From the NCBI GenBank assembly GCA_027579435.1, contig JANBPK010000851.1, positions 89,090 through 153,089 of the forward strand: 64,000 nt of DNA, in the 5' to 3' direction. The notes under the pieces are model-generated. The model was not told where the DNA came from and searched no databases. It saw only the letters and a program-made list of their open reading frames with translations. Below are positions 13,001 to 25,230 of the stretch, piece by piece. Made by a program: the position numbers and the translations under genes. This DNA is from Candolleomyces eurysporus. Taxonomy: Eukaryota; Basidiomycota; Agaricomycetes; Agaricales; Psathyrellaceae. How positions within the stretch are numbered: the first letter of the stretch is position 1; the number at the start of each line of letters is the position of its first letter.

Positions 13001-13100
13001 CGGCAGCTTCAATTGGAAGAGAATGTGAGCGCTAACTGCCATGGCGTGGACATGGCAGACAGCCTACGCTGAGTTACATGTCGGACCAGGCGCTGTGGCA
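10017..13100 (+). other. gene-poor stretch, possibly a decayed gene
   Basis: Several medium plus-strand open frames (to 10506, 10786-11076, 11615-11998, 12677-13072) follow one another, but I could not join them with sensible splice sites into a recognisable protein. Codon use looks partly coding-like, so an old multi-exon gene eroded by mutations is possible; chance open frames are the alternative. One n lies at 12176. No domain is claimed. Confidence 0.25.
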
Positions 13101-15106
13101 ATCTAGACAGATGACCGGTTCCATTAAATATGTCATCAATCGAAGGAAGAACATCTGAACTACGATAGCTGGTGTGTGAATCACTTTATCTCTGAACTCT
13201 ATTCTGCTTACTTACGACGTGTGCCTTCTCCCCAAAGCAATTCCCTCGCACTTGTCCTGCGAGATAATGATTCTCGTTATCTGAACGTGATGATCAGGCG
13301 ACNTTTTGTAANTTTTTTGTGCCCTATTTTTTTGCAATTTTTTTTTTNCTCATCTCATTGACTATCTTATTGTCTTCTCCTGTTTTCGCTTTTGGTTAAT
13401 TCGCGAAGGGAAGTCGAAGGGCGACTTGGGAGAAGGGATTGTTTTTTTTTTTTCGCCATATGCACCTGCTGACCTCGCTTGAATAGGAACGCCTTACCCT
13501 CGACGAGAGAAATTTAACGCCGCTTGAGTCCATTCAATTTGGCTTTGCATTGGGAGTTTGAGGTACGATAACATTGAATAAATAGTTGTAACTAACTTGC
13601 TTATCGGCCTGATGACGATTCAGTTCTGAGTGGCCCTCTCGTCCGGGGTAGGCGGTGTGAGGTAAATCACGTCAGATAAGATAAGCACCTTTTCGGTGCC
13701 GTCAAGTGGGTACTTTCAAGTACGTCGTCTCCAGTTTTGCTCACAATCCTGCTGAAACTGTAGTTTTTTTTTAGGACCTGGCAAGCGGAATGGAAAAAGG
13801 ATTGGGTCATATGGACGCATCCGTTCCCGTTCTTCGAGTCGAAGTACCCACGGAGGAGACATACTATTCATTCGTTCGCAATGCCGAAGTTCTATTTTGC
13901 GTTTTCCTCTGAGAAAATATTCAATTACGTCCGATTTTTCATCATTTTCTTCTAGGATGCCGACGACATAATGAAACCCGTGAATCGGGGCCACTAGCTA
14001 ACCGACCAATGATCTCAAGTCCTCGTCATTCGGCGCTCTGAAATTCATGGTAAGTATCTTAACTTTGAGTCCGGGACGGGATGGATAGTCGCTTAACTCA
14101 AAGGGATGCGGGTCAGTGCTACTAGTGCCGTGTAAGTGAGCGAACTCTATTGGTATTCCATTGCAAACCTTGTGTGAGGCTGTGGTCCAGTGACTCTATT
14201 TCTACTAGGTTCCTCTTCCCCAAAGTCCCGGTGTGGGGGACTGAACGTAAATCAAACTTTAGCGAGACTTGAGCTCGCGTGGCGGCTGGAAGCAAAATCG
14301 AGTCAGGCTCGGGATGAGAGGAGTCGGTATGGAGAAAAAAAGGTCAGAAAAACTGAAGAAGAAATTCTTCGATATCAGAGATCAGAACCTCAGGCCCGCA
14401 GATTCTCTGCGGCCTGGTTCTGCGTGAAACCGGAGGGCCGGCCCATCGTCGAAGACCCGAATGCTACTGGACGGGAGGGCCTGAAGCATTGACCTTTACA
14501 AATGCGTCTATTTATCGTTAAGCACAGAAGCAAGAGAAGTAGAAGTTCGCCGAATGTAGTGTCCCGTGTTCCATGTCACTACAGTTGTCATTGGCAGCAA
14601 CTTGGCCAACCCCCACATGGATCGCCATCGTTCCCCTCCCGTCGCGCACCGTGCCAGTGGATGCAAGGGCAAAAATCTAGTTCCGTCGGCGAAGGTTCGG
14701 GAGACAGAGCGGCTTTGGAGCGGCCCAACCCTCCCGACCGTACCTCGTACAAGCTGTATAGGTATGTCACTCCGTGTGTAATCTACCTAGCCTCCCTGAC
14801 CTGCTGATTAGATATGCGTTTTTTTTTGCCCTGGACCCGACATGGTGGCCATTATGGCATTTCGAGGGTTTAGAACTCAGAAGTTCAGAAGTCAGAAGTC
14901 CTCTCTTCATGAGCTTCGAATTCGTCTTGGTGATCACATTTGAATGCAGAACCGGCGATGAAATAAGGTTATTTATGGCATCTGGCTTTCGTCACCTGCG
15001 CATCTTCCCCCGTAGCGTTGGGGTATCCGGGATCCCACCCACTGCGTCCTTTTCAATTCCTTTTTCGAGTGAAGCGAGCTGAGGACCTATGGGTGTCAGA
15101 ACGCGG

Positions 15107-15274
15107 GGGAAATTCGACCAACTCAATAAAAATCACTTCTACATTCAATTCGGATACGTACATCCTTGAGCGTCCGAGTCCTCGCTCAGAGCTCGCGGGA
15201 GAAATTCGACTAATTCAATAAGAATTCGCCTTTATATTCAATTCAAAGTACGTACGTCTTTCAATACCCGAGTA
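15107..15274. repeat. imperfect tandem duplication, about 80-90 bp unit
   Basis: Unit 1 (about 15107-15178) and unit 2 (about 15193-15274) share the order GAAATTCGAC, AATTCAATAA, ATTCAATTC, ACGTAC and CGAG with scattered substitutions and small indels. The similarity is visible by eye only; no coding role. Confidence 0.55.
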
Positions 15275-18200
15275 CCGGCACGCATAGCAATCGAAAGGTG
15301 GCAAAAAACCAGACGCCCTCCACGTATGCGTATGACTCTCTCTGACCTCATGATGCGCTCGCGCTTATCCAGGTGCGGCGTTCCCAAACTCCCCACATAG
15401 ACAGGTCAAGCCAAGAATGGATGATGCCAAATCAGGGGGGGCCGGGGATGGGTGGGTAATAGACGTTTTGCCTCCGAAACTAAAGGGAGTTGTCCTAAAG
15501 CGTATATCACCGTGACAGGAGACTATGCAGCCGAGTGGCAGACATCGTGGCACTTGCATGCGTAACACCGAGCTTTTGGACCCATGGGGATGAGGCTGAC
15601 CTTTGAGAAAAAGAAAAATTTGACCCATTTCATAGTGTGGTGGAAGAGAATCCAAGTTCCCCCCCCAGGCTGACGCTGACGGCCTGAGAAAGCGTAGGAG
15701 TGCCTACTCCCAATGGGAGGTGGTGTGTAAGACTGTAAATCCTGAATAGTGGCAACTTTTTGACGTTGGCTGCACGNACTGTATTTTTGGGGTGGTTTTT
15801 TCATTTAGGTGTGAGAGAAATATGGTTGGCTAGGATGCCGAATCATGATGTAGAGAAGAGAGATGGGTTCACTGTCGACGATGTGAATTTCTTGGGATGC
15901 GCACCCCTCATCCTATGATCGCTGTCGGCTTGTCTTGGACAAATCCCCCCATGGCACAAGTCGACAGAATGAATTGAGTCACTTATCCTATCCCCGCGGC
16001 GTGCATGCCCCATGTCCTGCCCACCTCTTAGGCGGGTCTGTCATGGAAAGGCTGTAGCACGAAGCAGCACCAGAAGTCGAATATTCTATATCTATATCCA
16101 TACGGTTTCTATGGGAGCCAGTCACAGAAACTGCGTTCATGGGCAGAAACGCAACATCGCAGCAGACGGGTTACCACAAAGCCTGAGTACCTGTTGGGTG
16201 GCATGAGGCTCTAGCTGCCCAAACTCGGCAAGTGACTCCTCACCCAGAATTCGAAGTGGTGGCTGAGAACTCAATCGATCCATAAATGGCACGAACTGTC
16301 TGTCTGCCTGCCAGGCACTTGTCATGCAACTCATGTTCGCATTCCGATTCCGATGTCACACCAAAAAAAAAAACATTCGCGGTGAGCTTTTCTTTCCTTT
16401 TGATAATTGACGTTCAAAAGTGTCATGGGAATAGGAGCGGAAGCGCAGCGGCGTATTATGTTATACATCCATACATACACTTCCGTACCTTGGATTTTAA
16501 TTTCCGAATACCGGCATTTGGCCCAAGGCTAGGTCATGCCGATGCCATAAGTGCTGAACGGGCATGGGTACTCACAGCGAAATACCTCCGTTTCAGAGCT
16601 CGTACACGGTTTCGACGTCGTGGAGGATTCAGGACTTGTGCATATGCCTAATAGAGACGTACTTCGGACTGTCTAACTGTCTCCTTCCTATTCATTCGTT
16701 CAGAGTTAGTATGCATTTTTCGAAATTATTGTTCCATGTAGGATATGGAATTCTTCTTCCTTCTTGACTTCTTTCGTCCTTTGATACGATTAGATGTCCG
16801 TCAGTCAGGTCGTTTTGCGGGGAAGTTCGTCCGTCCCGTTAGTCTATGTCTTGAGAAATAGGATCTGACCGACTCGGCGGAGCCTGGTTCCGGGGAAGGG
16901 GGGCTGAAATGAAGGAATTTAATTGGATGTCCGCGAAGCAGCCCGCTCTGGGGGGTCACACAGACGTCAATCGAGCCAGTCAAAAGTAAGGTTAGTAGCC
17001 CATGTCCGATAGAAGTGCATGTGTGCCTTGCCCAATGGATCAAAAAAGACGGACGGACACACGACAAGAGCGAGCCGGTATCTTCCTTCTTTTCGAATTT
17101 CTGTATCTGTTTTTCGAATATTCGAAAAAAATCCTTCTATTTTTCTTTTTTTTTTGGGACCACANCCGACACAGATCTATCTTCTCCCGTCACCGACTAG
17201 TGAGCACTTGTCCTAGCTCGTCCATACATGTCAAAACGCCGATAGCTCCGTTTGCTCGATTTGAATTGAGTTTACCTTTTTGAATTGAAGGATGGAGCGG
17301 GTTCTAGCGACGGGGATGGAAAAAGGAAAGCCGGAATTCGAAGGGACTCTGAAGTGGTGTGCAGGCTGACAGACATGGGAGCACTTACTTACAGCCTTAG
17401 CGAGTTAGAGTTCATTTCATTCTTGAACTCGCGAACTTGACCTTTGAACGTGAACTCGTCGTAAACCAAACCGGGTTGGAGTTGCTAACGTATCCTCCAT
17501 TCCTAATTGCTAGCTCGAGTTCCCTCTCTCTGGCGACCCTTGAGACGAGAGCTCCACCAGCACCCCGTTGCCTGACAGAGAGGAAGTTCACCGTTCAGGC
17601 CAGTGCCTCCCCACCTACCCAAAAAGTAGCTATCCCAAGCATGACTCACTCGCTCATCAACGCTCAACGATCGAGACCATGAACGAACAACACGCGGAGG
17701 ATTCACCTTGTTCAGGTACGGATGCAGCTAACCCTGTATAGCAAGTAAGCCACTTTGGATTCACGTTTTGCATGCAAGAAGTCCCCGTCGATCATATCAG
17801 ATCTAACTTTTTACCTCTCCAATCTTATCTATCATGCACGCATCCATTGGTGTGTGTGTGTTATCACACCGGAGTCAACGCGGCGCGGGAGGACCTTGCA
17901 AGTTTCATTAAGGGCTTCTTTTGGACGTTTTCGGTGTAGCCAGCCCAGCCTCGCCTCGCCGCTTCCATCATATCTCTCGCCCTCCAAATCTTCCAAGATG
18001 CCCCCTCGCTCGCTCTATATATAGGTCCCTACGTTCCTCTAGAAAAAGCTCTCCAGGATTTTTCACGAATTATAGTTATAAAAAAAAAACACAACATGTA
18101 ACGTGTCGAATATGGCTCCGTACGGAAATCGACGATTCCTTTTCCGTAGCCCCCGTAGACTGGATACCGACGCACAACCCGAGGTCCGACCGGGTTGACG

Positions 18201-18289
18201 TGCAACCACCGAGGAGGGATGAGATTGGATTCAGAGAAGAAGGAACTAGGGCTAACGTTTTTGTTTTTCGAATGTCGCTGTCAAGCCAT

Positions 18290-18925
18290 GTGCTCGAGGC
18301 TCCTTGGCTACCAGGGGGATGCCCCCGTATCCGTTTTGGCCTCTCCGGTTACAGTATTACAAGGTTAATGGGAGCTTGGAACTCAGCGAAGGGTCCCCGA
18401 GCTTTCCGAATGGTGGTGGTTCGTTACGAGGGCTGTAGTAGGGTGCGTATGTACTTTTGGGAGGCGGCCCGGCATACCTGCGTTCGTCTCCGTTGGTTGG
18501 AGTTGAATGATTCGATATGTTCTTAATAGACGTCGGTATGTGGAGACCCTGCCCAAGCTATTTTCAATGCTGTTCAAGGAGGAGGGAGGGGTACTATCTC
18601 TCTTTCTCATCGTTGTTAGATTGGTAAGGTTCATCTGCCACCGACAATACCACTTGCTTACTAGGTGTAGGAGCGCCCGTGCCGACTCTCAAGCCTGACA
18701 AGTTACCGAGGCTGGGACGCCTTGGCTACCAGGGGGGGTGCGTCCGTTGGCTACTAACAGCTAACGACCTTGGCACTCAGTGCGACTGCACACGTAGTAG
18801 GGTCCAAAATACAGCCACTCCGTTTCGTTCTTAATAGAGGGTACGAGAAGACTTGGGCCTCCCGCACGGCGGAAGAGGAGCAAAAGACATATCTGATTAT
18901 TTCTCATCGTCGTTATATCAATCGA
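18290..18925. repeat. diverged direct repeat pair
   Basis: Blocks near 18300 and 18720 share CTTGGCTACCAGGGGG. They are followed in the same order by a block around TTCTTAATAGA (18520 and 18828) and a block around TTTCTCATCGT (18606 and 18899). The collinearity suggests an old duplication of about 300 bp. Confidence 0.45.
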
Positions 18926-19000
18926 TAAAGATAATCAGCTGGGCAACGTTCGGGATCTGCATACGTGCAGTGCGTCCCTAGCATCTTGACGACAATTCAG

Positions 19001-20059
19001 TCCGAAAAAGGTGTCTCATTTCCTCACTCCGGATCCAAAGTGAGAAGTCTGAAGGCGGGAGCGACCGAGGCTCGGTGTTGCATAAAGTGCTTTGGAAAGG
19101 CTAAATGATGCCTCTGGCCATGTCGTCATAGGATGACGGGTTTCTACCTTTCGTGTAGCGGTCGGGTTTTGGCTTGCGAGGGTGACAACGGTGGCGGTGG
19201 GTGGTGGAGACAAAATTGCCAGTAGGAGGCGTAGTAACGACTGGATACAGACGATCTTGGGCGCTCATTGCTGTGAATGAACCAGGCGCAGGGTATGAGC
19301 GTTTCGCGTTTCGAGTCAATATCCCGAAAGGAGACCAGGACGTACGCAAGGTCGTCCAATTGACGTCGACACATTGGAAAGCAAAGGAGTTTTACCTATT
19401 TTCCACCGACTTCCGCGCCAATGTAAACTCAATTGGGTGCTTCTTGGATTGACGATAGCTGGGGCCGACTGAGGAAGGAAGTCGAAGCACCTGAGCTCGC
19501 TCACCGGTGGCCGACTCGTACCTGAAGCACGAAAATAAAAACCAATAGTCGTTTTGCTTTTGCAAAGGCCAAGGGTGGCGTCTCGTTCCATTCATTGAGC
19601 AAAGACCAATGGGAGGCGGTATGTTTGCGAACGCGAGCTCAATCTGGAGTGCGTCGCGTGGAGGCCCATCGCATCCGGAATGGCTGTCAAAGTGGACAGG
19701 CGGTGGCGAGAACAGGGTTTCCCAGCACACGCAGCAGCATTCGAGCAGGGCTCCACAGAAGAGGAGGTTCTCGAGGTGATCGTATCGGTATGTGGCTGTC
19801 AGTGTCGCGGGCTGCGGTGTGATCGGCAAGGGCAGGGCCAGGTCGAAGCGGGCTGGTTCGGTGGGCCGGAAAAGGAAGACGCGCTGATAGGACGGGGACA
19901 GAGAATTTGGGGAGAAAGGGGGCCGGAAAAGGCAGGTGATGTGCAGGACAGAAATTGGCCGGCGGCTCTGGCGGACGAAAAGAGGGAGAACGTGATCTCC
20001 GATCTTTTCTCTTCAAATACGAGGACTGCTCAGGCAGCCAGCCAGCTGTCCCGATTCCA
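19001..20059. other. upstream region of the HSF-type gene
   Basis: GC-rich toward the 3' side. Open frames on both strands (19392-19829 minus, 19680 onward plus) show no motif. Probably promoter and 5' UTR of the transcription factor gene starting at 20060. Confidence 0.35.
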
Positions 20060-22599
20060 ATGTCCCAGGTCTACACCGACTTTCCCCAGCCCCACTGGGA
20101 CTATCCCCAGCACCCCGGCCTCTCCCTCAACATCTCCTGTCTCTCCGTCGCCTCCCCCCCGAATCCTGCCACCCCCATCAGCCCCGCGACGAACCCCTTT
20201 AGCCAGCCCCAGTTCCAGTTCGACCCCCACCACGGCTCGCCCTCCCAGCAGAGCCCCTCCACCGCCTACGACGAGCAGGGCCTCGCGNCCCCCCGCCTCC
20301 GCAGCGGGCTCCTATGACAGGCGCTCCCGCTCGTCCTCCTCGTCCTCCCAGCTGCCCCGCAAGCGCAGCTTCCCCTCCCTCCCAGAGGAGTCTGCCGCCT
20401 TTGACGAGCCTCCGTCCCGGGAGACCCCCATGGATCTCGCGTCCTACGACGACATGGACATGCGTACCGCGTACGGCAGCAGCACCAACGGCGGTGGCAG
20501 CCCCATCGAGGGCTCCGGAAACACCAGTGGCGCAGAGGACGCGCTCAACGGCTCGGGCAGCGCCCAGCTCTCCATGGCTCTGGGAGCCGTTGGCGGCAGC
20601 ATGAATGTCCTCGGCAAGCCGATAGCCACCAACAACTTTGTCACCAAGCTCTATCAGTAGGCCCGCTCCAGCGTCTCTCCCTCCCAGGCTGACTCTGACT
20701 CTCTCTCTCCTCCAGGATGATCAATGATCCCAAGTCGGCTCACTTTATCGCCTGGACAGAGCTCGGGACATCCTTTGTCGTGTCCAATGTCGGCGAATTC
20801 AGCCGAAGCATCCTCGGCTCGCATTTCAAGCACAACAACGCAAGTCGTCTTTTTTCCGTTTCTCCCGCGAATCTAATCGCTAATTATACCCCCAGTTCTC
20901 CAGCTTTGTCCGCCAACTCAACATGTACGGCTTCCACAAAATCAATCGGGTCAGTCGGCGTGATATCTCATTAACTCGCGCATGTTCTCATGCCCCGTCC
21001 AGACTCCAAGAGCCCAGCGCACATCAACAGACGCACAGACTTGGGAGTTTTCGCATCACAAATTTTTGCGCGGTCGACCAGATCTCCTCGACGAGATCAA
21101 GCGAAAGGCACTCGAGCCTGATCCAGCAATCAAACATCGCGTGGAACTGCCAGGAGAGGTGAGGCCTAACTGATCCCCTCGTCAATCATCATCGTGTTTT
21201 CCTGTTCATCACCCCCTCGTTTTCTCTTTTCTTCTCCCGTTCATTGCCTCGTCATTGCCTTGCCTCGCCCCCACAGTCCGTTTGATGGGTCTGCAACGTC
21301 GGACGCTGTCAGTGGGGTCAGTGGGGTGCGCTGCGTCTTTTGATATGACGGATCCTATATTAGGCGATGAGAACCCCCTTGCTTCTTTCATTTTTGACAC
21401 TATCTATATTTATTACCTTTGGCATTTTCCGTTTTCGTGACGTTATCTTTTTACTTGTTGCCAACTGCCAAGTAATGTTCGTCTTCGCGTTACTAACTGC
21501 CATGCCATCTTTCAGGTCGCAGCACAACTATCTGCTATGCGGGACGAGAACAGGAGGATGCAGGATCAGCTAAAGACGGAAAAGCAGCGCGTGGACCAAT
21601 TGGTTAATGTTGTTGGCCGACTTTGGGATGTAATGAGTTCAAGCTTCCCGGGAACTGGTAAGTTTTACAGTTCAATTACAATTTACTCTTTTTGATGATA
21701 TGATCGCTAACGTACATTGTATAGTTGGCCAGTTCCCTCATGACCTGTTAGAATCCGAGAACAACCCAAACATTTACATTACATCCCCCACGGCGACGAC
21801 ATCTCGGTATCCTCCGCCGCAACCGCCGCCCCTTTCGATGAGCTCGTTGCATACGATGCATCCCATGAGTAGCCCGAGTTCCAGTCCGACTGCCGCGGAT
21901 TTCCCATCGGCACAGCAGATGCAACAGCAGCATCAGCAGCACCATCCGCTTTCGAGACAACATAGTTTCCAGCACCTTTCCTCGTTTTCGAGAGGGGAGG
22001 GTAGTACGGCCACGAGTTCGACGGGTGGGACGATGCCACCGTCTCCGGGATCTGCGGGACATATGGATCTGTTTGATGAAGGTGCGAGTGGGGAAGGAAG
22101 GACTAATGGGAGTTTGAAGAGACCAAGACTCGATCCTTCGGCATCTTCGTCTGCGTCGACATCGTCCACCGCTTCATCATCGGCAAACGCGTCGGGCGAA
22201 TCGTTGCATTCGGGATCGTACACTTCAATATCGACAATGTCGAGTCCTGGGACGGGGACGGGGCCTGGGTTTGGGTCAGGTCTGGGGTTGGGAGGCATGG
22301 TTGGAGTCGGAGTGTCAAAGAAGGGTGCGAGTAGGGCGAGGAGCGATAGTGCACCTTTGGGGTATGGAACGCACCACCATTCATCAATGAACGGGACCAC
22401 GAACAATCTAGGGGGTTGGAATGGGGGTGCTTTGGGAGCACATATGAACGGGAGTAGCGGACTTGGGAGACCACGGAGCGGGAGTGGGCTGTCGATCGGG
22501 ATGGGTCCGAGGATACCGAATATCGGGAATATGATGAGGAATACTGGGGGGAATGGGATGTCGACGCCGCTGTTGTCCATCCCGAGTATTCCACAGTAG
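20060..22599 (+). CDS. heat-shock-factor-type transcription factor
   Basis: Model: join(20060..20656, 20716..20839, 20896..20949, 21003..21158, 21516..21657, 21725..22599), 648 aa with the n at 20288 removed. The N-terminus is rich in Pro, Ser and Gln. The HSF DNA-binding domain (about residues 188-300) runs from NNFVTKLYQMINDP through WTELGTSFVV, FSSFVRQLNMYGFHKINR and TWEFSHHKFLRGRPDLL. A coiled-coil oligomerisation region follows (about 311-350, with LSAMRDENRRMQDQL and VVGRLWDVM), then a long Ser/Gly/Thr-rich tail. There is no receiver domain, so it is not Skn7-type. HSF proteins bind nGAAn repeats and drive heat and stress genes in the nucleus. Intron 2 has GC-AG ends; intron 4 is unusually long (357 nt). 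The start at 20060 fits because the frame continues into the DBD only when the n is dropped. Confidence 0.9.
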
Positions 22600-23064
22600 G
22601 TCTGAATGGTCGTAGATGAAGACCCTGGCGGCCTATGGCTCTGGTGGCGGGATCCCACCGAGCGTACTGGTGCTCTTTCTTTCCAATTCCCTAAAAAAGC
22701 TAAAATGGACTCTATTGGACATGGCTACCCCCTCTCCCCTCTCACATCTTGCTCTTCAAATCACACAAAGCTCAGTACTACACTTGTCCTTTTGGGTCCT
22801 CTATTCATTCCTCGTGTCTGCTTTCCTCTCATCATTACGGACGGGATTATTTGCTTTGCCGGTTTCTGCTTTCAATTTAAACCTTCCTGTACAACATTTA
22901 TCCACTCTTTTCTACCCTTCACATTCGCTTAACCCCTGGCGTTCCTTTTTGTTCTTATCTTGGACGGAAGAGATGAGATGGACTCTGTCATTCACTTGAT
23001 TACTTATTATTGTTGCGGTCCGGCTTGTTGCTGTTGTTTTACATAAAATGTTACCCCCATTTCT
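22600..23064. other. 3' flank of the HSF-type gene
   Basis: T-rich sequence with no gene; likely 3' UTR and terminator of the upstream transcription factor gene. Confidence 0.5.
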
Positions 23065-24600
23065 TTTCTCGTGTTCTTTGCGCTTTTTTCCTCATTTCTT
23101 CGCTCTTTTCGACGGACACGCTCGTTTGCCTATGTTATTTATGCTCGTATGAGAAAATCGGACCTTGCCTTTCCCTTTTTGTATTTGATTTTCTGTTCAG
23201 CTGTGTCTGCCCTTGTTCTTGTTTTCGCCTTGATCGTGCTTGTCTACTCGTCTGATTCTTCTCCCTCTCTCTTGAACCTGGGTTCTATTTGGTAGTCGTT
23301 GTCTGTCTGTCCGTCCTCGTCCTCACTTCCTCTCTACTACTCCCGCTCCGTCATAACTATTATTTCGTTTCGAGTCGTGCTTCTTTTCCCGTTCTGTTCA
23401 CNTTTTTTATTATTTTTTTGCTTCCTTCTCTGTTGCGTCGCTTTTTGAAGAAGAAGAAGAATACCAAACCAAACCAACAACGCATACCTACCTACATACC
23501 GCACCATCTGTGATACATACATACATCTCTTTTTTTTTCACTCTCGAATTTCCCAGCGCAGATACCCCATCCTCCAGACTCAAAACCAAAAAGACTATTT
23601 ATCAGTAGGTTATCTATTCGAACGAGCGCGAAAGGAAAGAAGGAAAGGAAGAAGTCAATTACTTCGTTACTGTATACATACTACGTGCAGGGTTATTGGT
23701 ATACCCCCCAATAGATAGATATAGGTCTCCAATTCGAGTCGGTGGTACGGCATGCGCCTCTTCGGGCAAGGTACGACATCAGAGTCATGATTGGGGACCT
23801 GGAGCCGTTTATGACATATGATGTACACGAACTAGTTTAGTCCGACTAACGGCGGGAGACTAGGCCCAACATCGATCATATCATTCACAGAGTCGGCACG
23901 AGCTCCGGGGTATTGGACCCTCATTCCCACCAGTAAGAGGTTACATAGTTGAGTGCATTGTGGCTCGGCTCCGTGGGCGCGGGGAGGGTATAGAAATGCC
24001 AAGCCAGCCCTACATAAACGATTCGCAACCAAGACCAGACCGAGCTCCTCCCTTGGTCTTCTCCCACCTCGTATCGGTCCCTGTTGTGAGTTGCACCGTA
24101 GTGCTGGAGCGTCGAGAACATGCTGTCTTCCGGTACGTAGCCTTCGTAGTGGTAACTTTGGTAGCGCGATGCGAACGATTCTGTGGGGNTTTTTTTTACG
24201 ATTGAGGTTAGTACTAGTAGGCTAAGTACGAGTCCGCAAGGCAAGTTTTTTCTTGTAGATGGAGGTTGTTTTTGCTTACCTCGATCGGGGCCTCTACGAC
24301 CGAATCCGAGGCATCTCAAAAATGCCCCGACGAGTGCACGAGGTATTGAGATCGCCCATCCGACGAGTCTGAACGGGAGCTTGGGCACGAATGCCAGGAA
24401 GAGAAAGGTGAAAGATACGGTTCGAGGATGGGCGCTCAATCCAAGCATCGTTGGGATGCCGAGGACTCGGAAGATTTGGCGATCGCAGCGACTGGTAGGA
24501 AAGAACAAGCTGCTGTGGGTGCTTGGCAGCAAGAAACGTTTGCGCAGCAGTAGCACCCTTTTTATACGCCGGGGCACGAGGCTTGCATGGCGAAATTTAT
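23065..24600. repeat. tandem duplication unit R1 (HSF 3' flank plus membrane gene A)
   Basis: This segment is collinear with 25231-26720 (R2) at an offset of about 2.1-2.2 kb. Shared landmarks include CTCTTTTCGACGGACACGCT, ATGAGAAAATCGGAC and GAAGTCAATTA.TTCGTTACTGTA, then the whole minus-strand gene. The left part lies directly downstream of the HSF-type gene, so R1 is probably the founder. A shorter third unit (R3) begins at about 27057. Confidence 0.8.
23921..24448 (-). CDS. array gene A: small membrane protein of unrecognised family
   Basis: Model: complement(join(23921..24180, 24280..24448)), 142 aa. Exon 1 has a hydrophobic stretch (SFTFLFLAFVPKLPFRLVG) and ends in a Gly/Arg-rich turn (LGFGRRGPDRG). 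Exon 2 carries the family motif: ASRYQS, then GYVPEDS, then HYGATH, followed by a C-terminal hydrophobic helix (WLRIVYVGLAWHFY). Compared with paralogue D (27313-28088), the first exon-intron junction has been lost by a deletion that fuses the leader directly to the second exon, so this copy has one intron fewer. A TATA-like box lies at 24561-24566. It may be functional or recently broken. No known family recognised. Confidence 0.55.
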   Translation of the reverse strand: MLGLSAHPRTVSFTFLFLAFVPKLPFRLVGWAISIPRALVGAFLRCLGFGRRGPDRGKQKQPPSTRKNLPCGLVLSLLVLTSIVKKXPTESFASRYQSYHYEGYVPEDSMFSTLQHYGATHNRDRYEVGEDQGRSSVWSWLRIVYVGLAWHFYTLPAPTEPSHNALNYVTSYWWE

Positions 24601-25203
24601 ACTTCAGCGTCTATTTTTCGCTCGGCACCGTAAGTTCGTACCACACTCGTCTTAGACCTTGAAGCAGATATACAAGATCCTTCAAGTCTCTCGTTGACTA
24701 ACAACGCGATGCATATGAATCTGCAGTAGAGAGATACAGTGAGGTTGCAATTGCTAGAGGGCCTACATATGTCGTCTTGACGCTCACCCTTCGAAACGCT
24801 ATTAGGATCAAGCCCAAGGCTCCTCAGGTTCTCAAGCCGCATTTCCCGAAGATCGTCGTCGTCGTATAAGAATCTCCTCGAGCTATGAAGCCTCCTCCGT
24901 CGAGGATATTCATCATCTAATAGCCCAAGTCCCTTGAAACCCGCTTCGGAAAATCCCACAGAACTGCTTTGGACCAAAGGATCCATTTGACGGGATGGAC
25001 TTTCGGCTTGAACGATGGCAGGAACAGGAATATGATGGACCAAGCCTTCTTCGGCGAGAGCTCTGCGGACGACGGAAATTCCATGAGCAACAGTCTCGAG
25101 TTAGGGCTTTGTCGCCCTCGAGAATAAGGTTGACTAGGTACACCCCGAAATTAGGCTGGGCCTGCTCTGCGGCAAGCCTCAATCCAAGACGTAGGACTGC
25201 CAT
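24600..25203 (-). pseudogene. array pseudogene E0 (subfamily 2)
   Basis: Minus-strand relic aligned with the intact gene F (29909-30480). Matching pieces are LSPKKAW.., HPVKWILWS and GLGLLDDE, but they fall in two different frames. At least two frameshifts are visible: one before KAVLW, where F has IPRAVLW, and one before GLGLLDDE, where the first frame runs into a stop. The last part (NLRSLGLDPNSVSKG) ends at a GTGAGC donor like F, but no matching third exon was found. Confidence 0.65.
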
Positions 25204-25230
25204 CTCAGGTCTTGATGCAGGATGACGAGG

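Larger units (their letters stand above)
13101..19000. other. long gene-free stretch with homopolymer runs and diverged repeats
   Basis: No supported gene. The stretch contains several poly-T/poly-A tracts flanked by n (around 13303-13348 and 17165), two imperfect direct repeats listed separately, and only short unconvincing ORFs (the longest, 17921-18526 plus, has an atypical composition). It may be eroded transposon or intergenic DNA. Confidence 0.4.

Noticed and set aside
17921..18526. 201-codon plus-strand frame
   Set aside because: No homology-like motif, no splice context and atypical composition; it overlaps a diverged repeat, so chance is more likely.
19680..20660. 326-codon open frame as the HSF N-terminus
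   Set aside because: Its upstream part is of unlikely composition. Removing the n at 20288 connects the DNA-binding domain to a better start at 20060.
21933..22658. 241-codon minus-strand frame opposite the HSF tail
   Set aside because: It is the antisense shadow of a low-complexity Ser/Gly-rich coding exon and has no motif.
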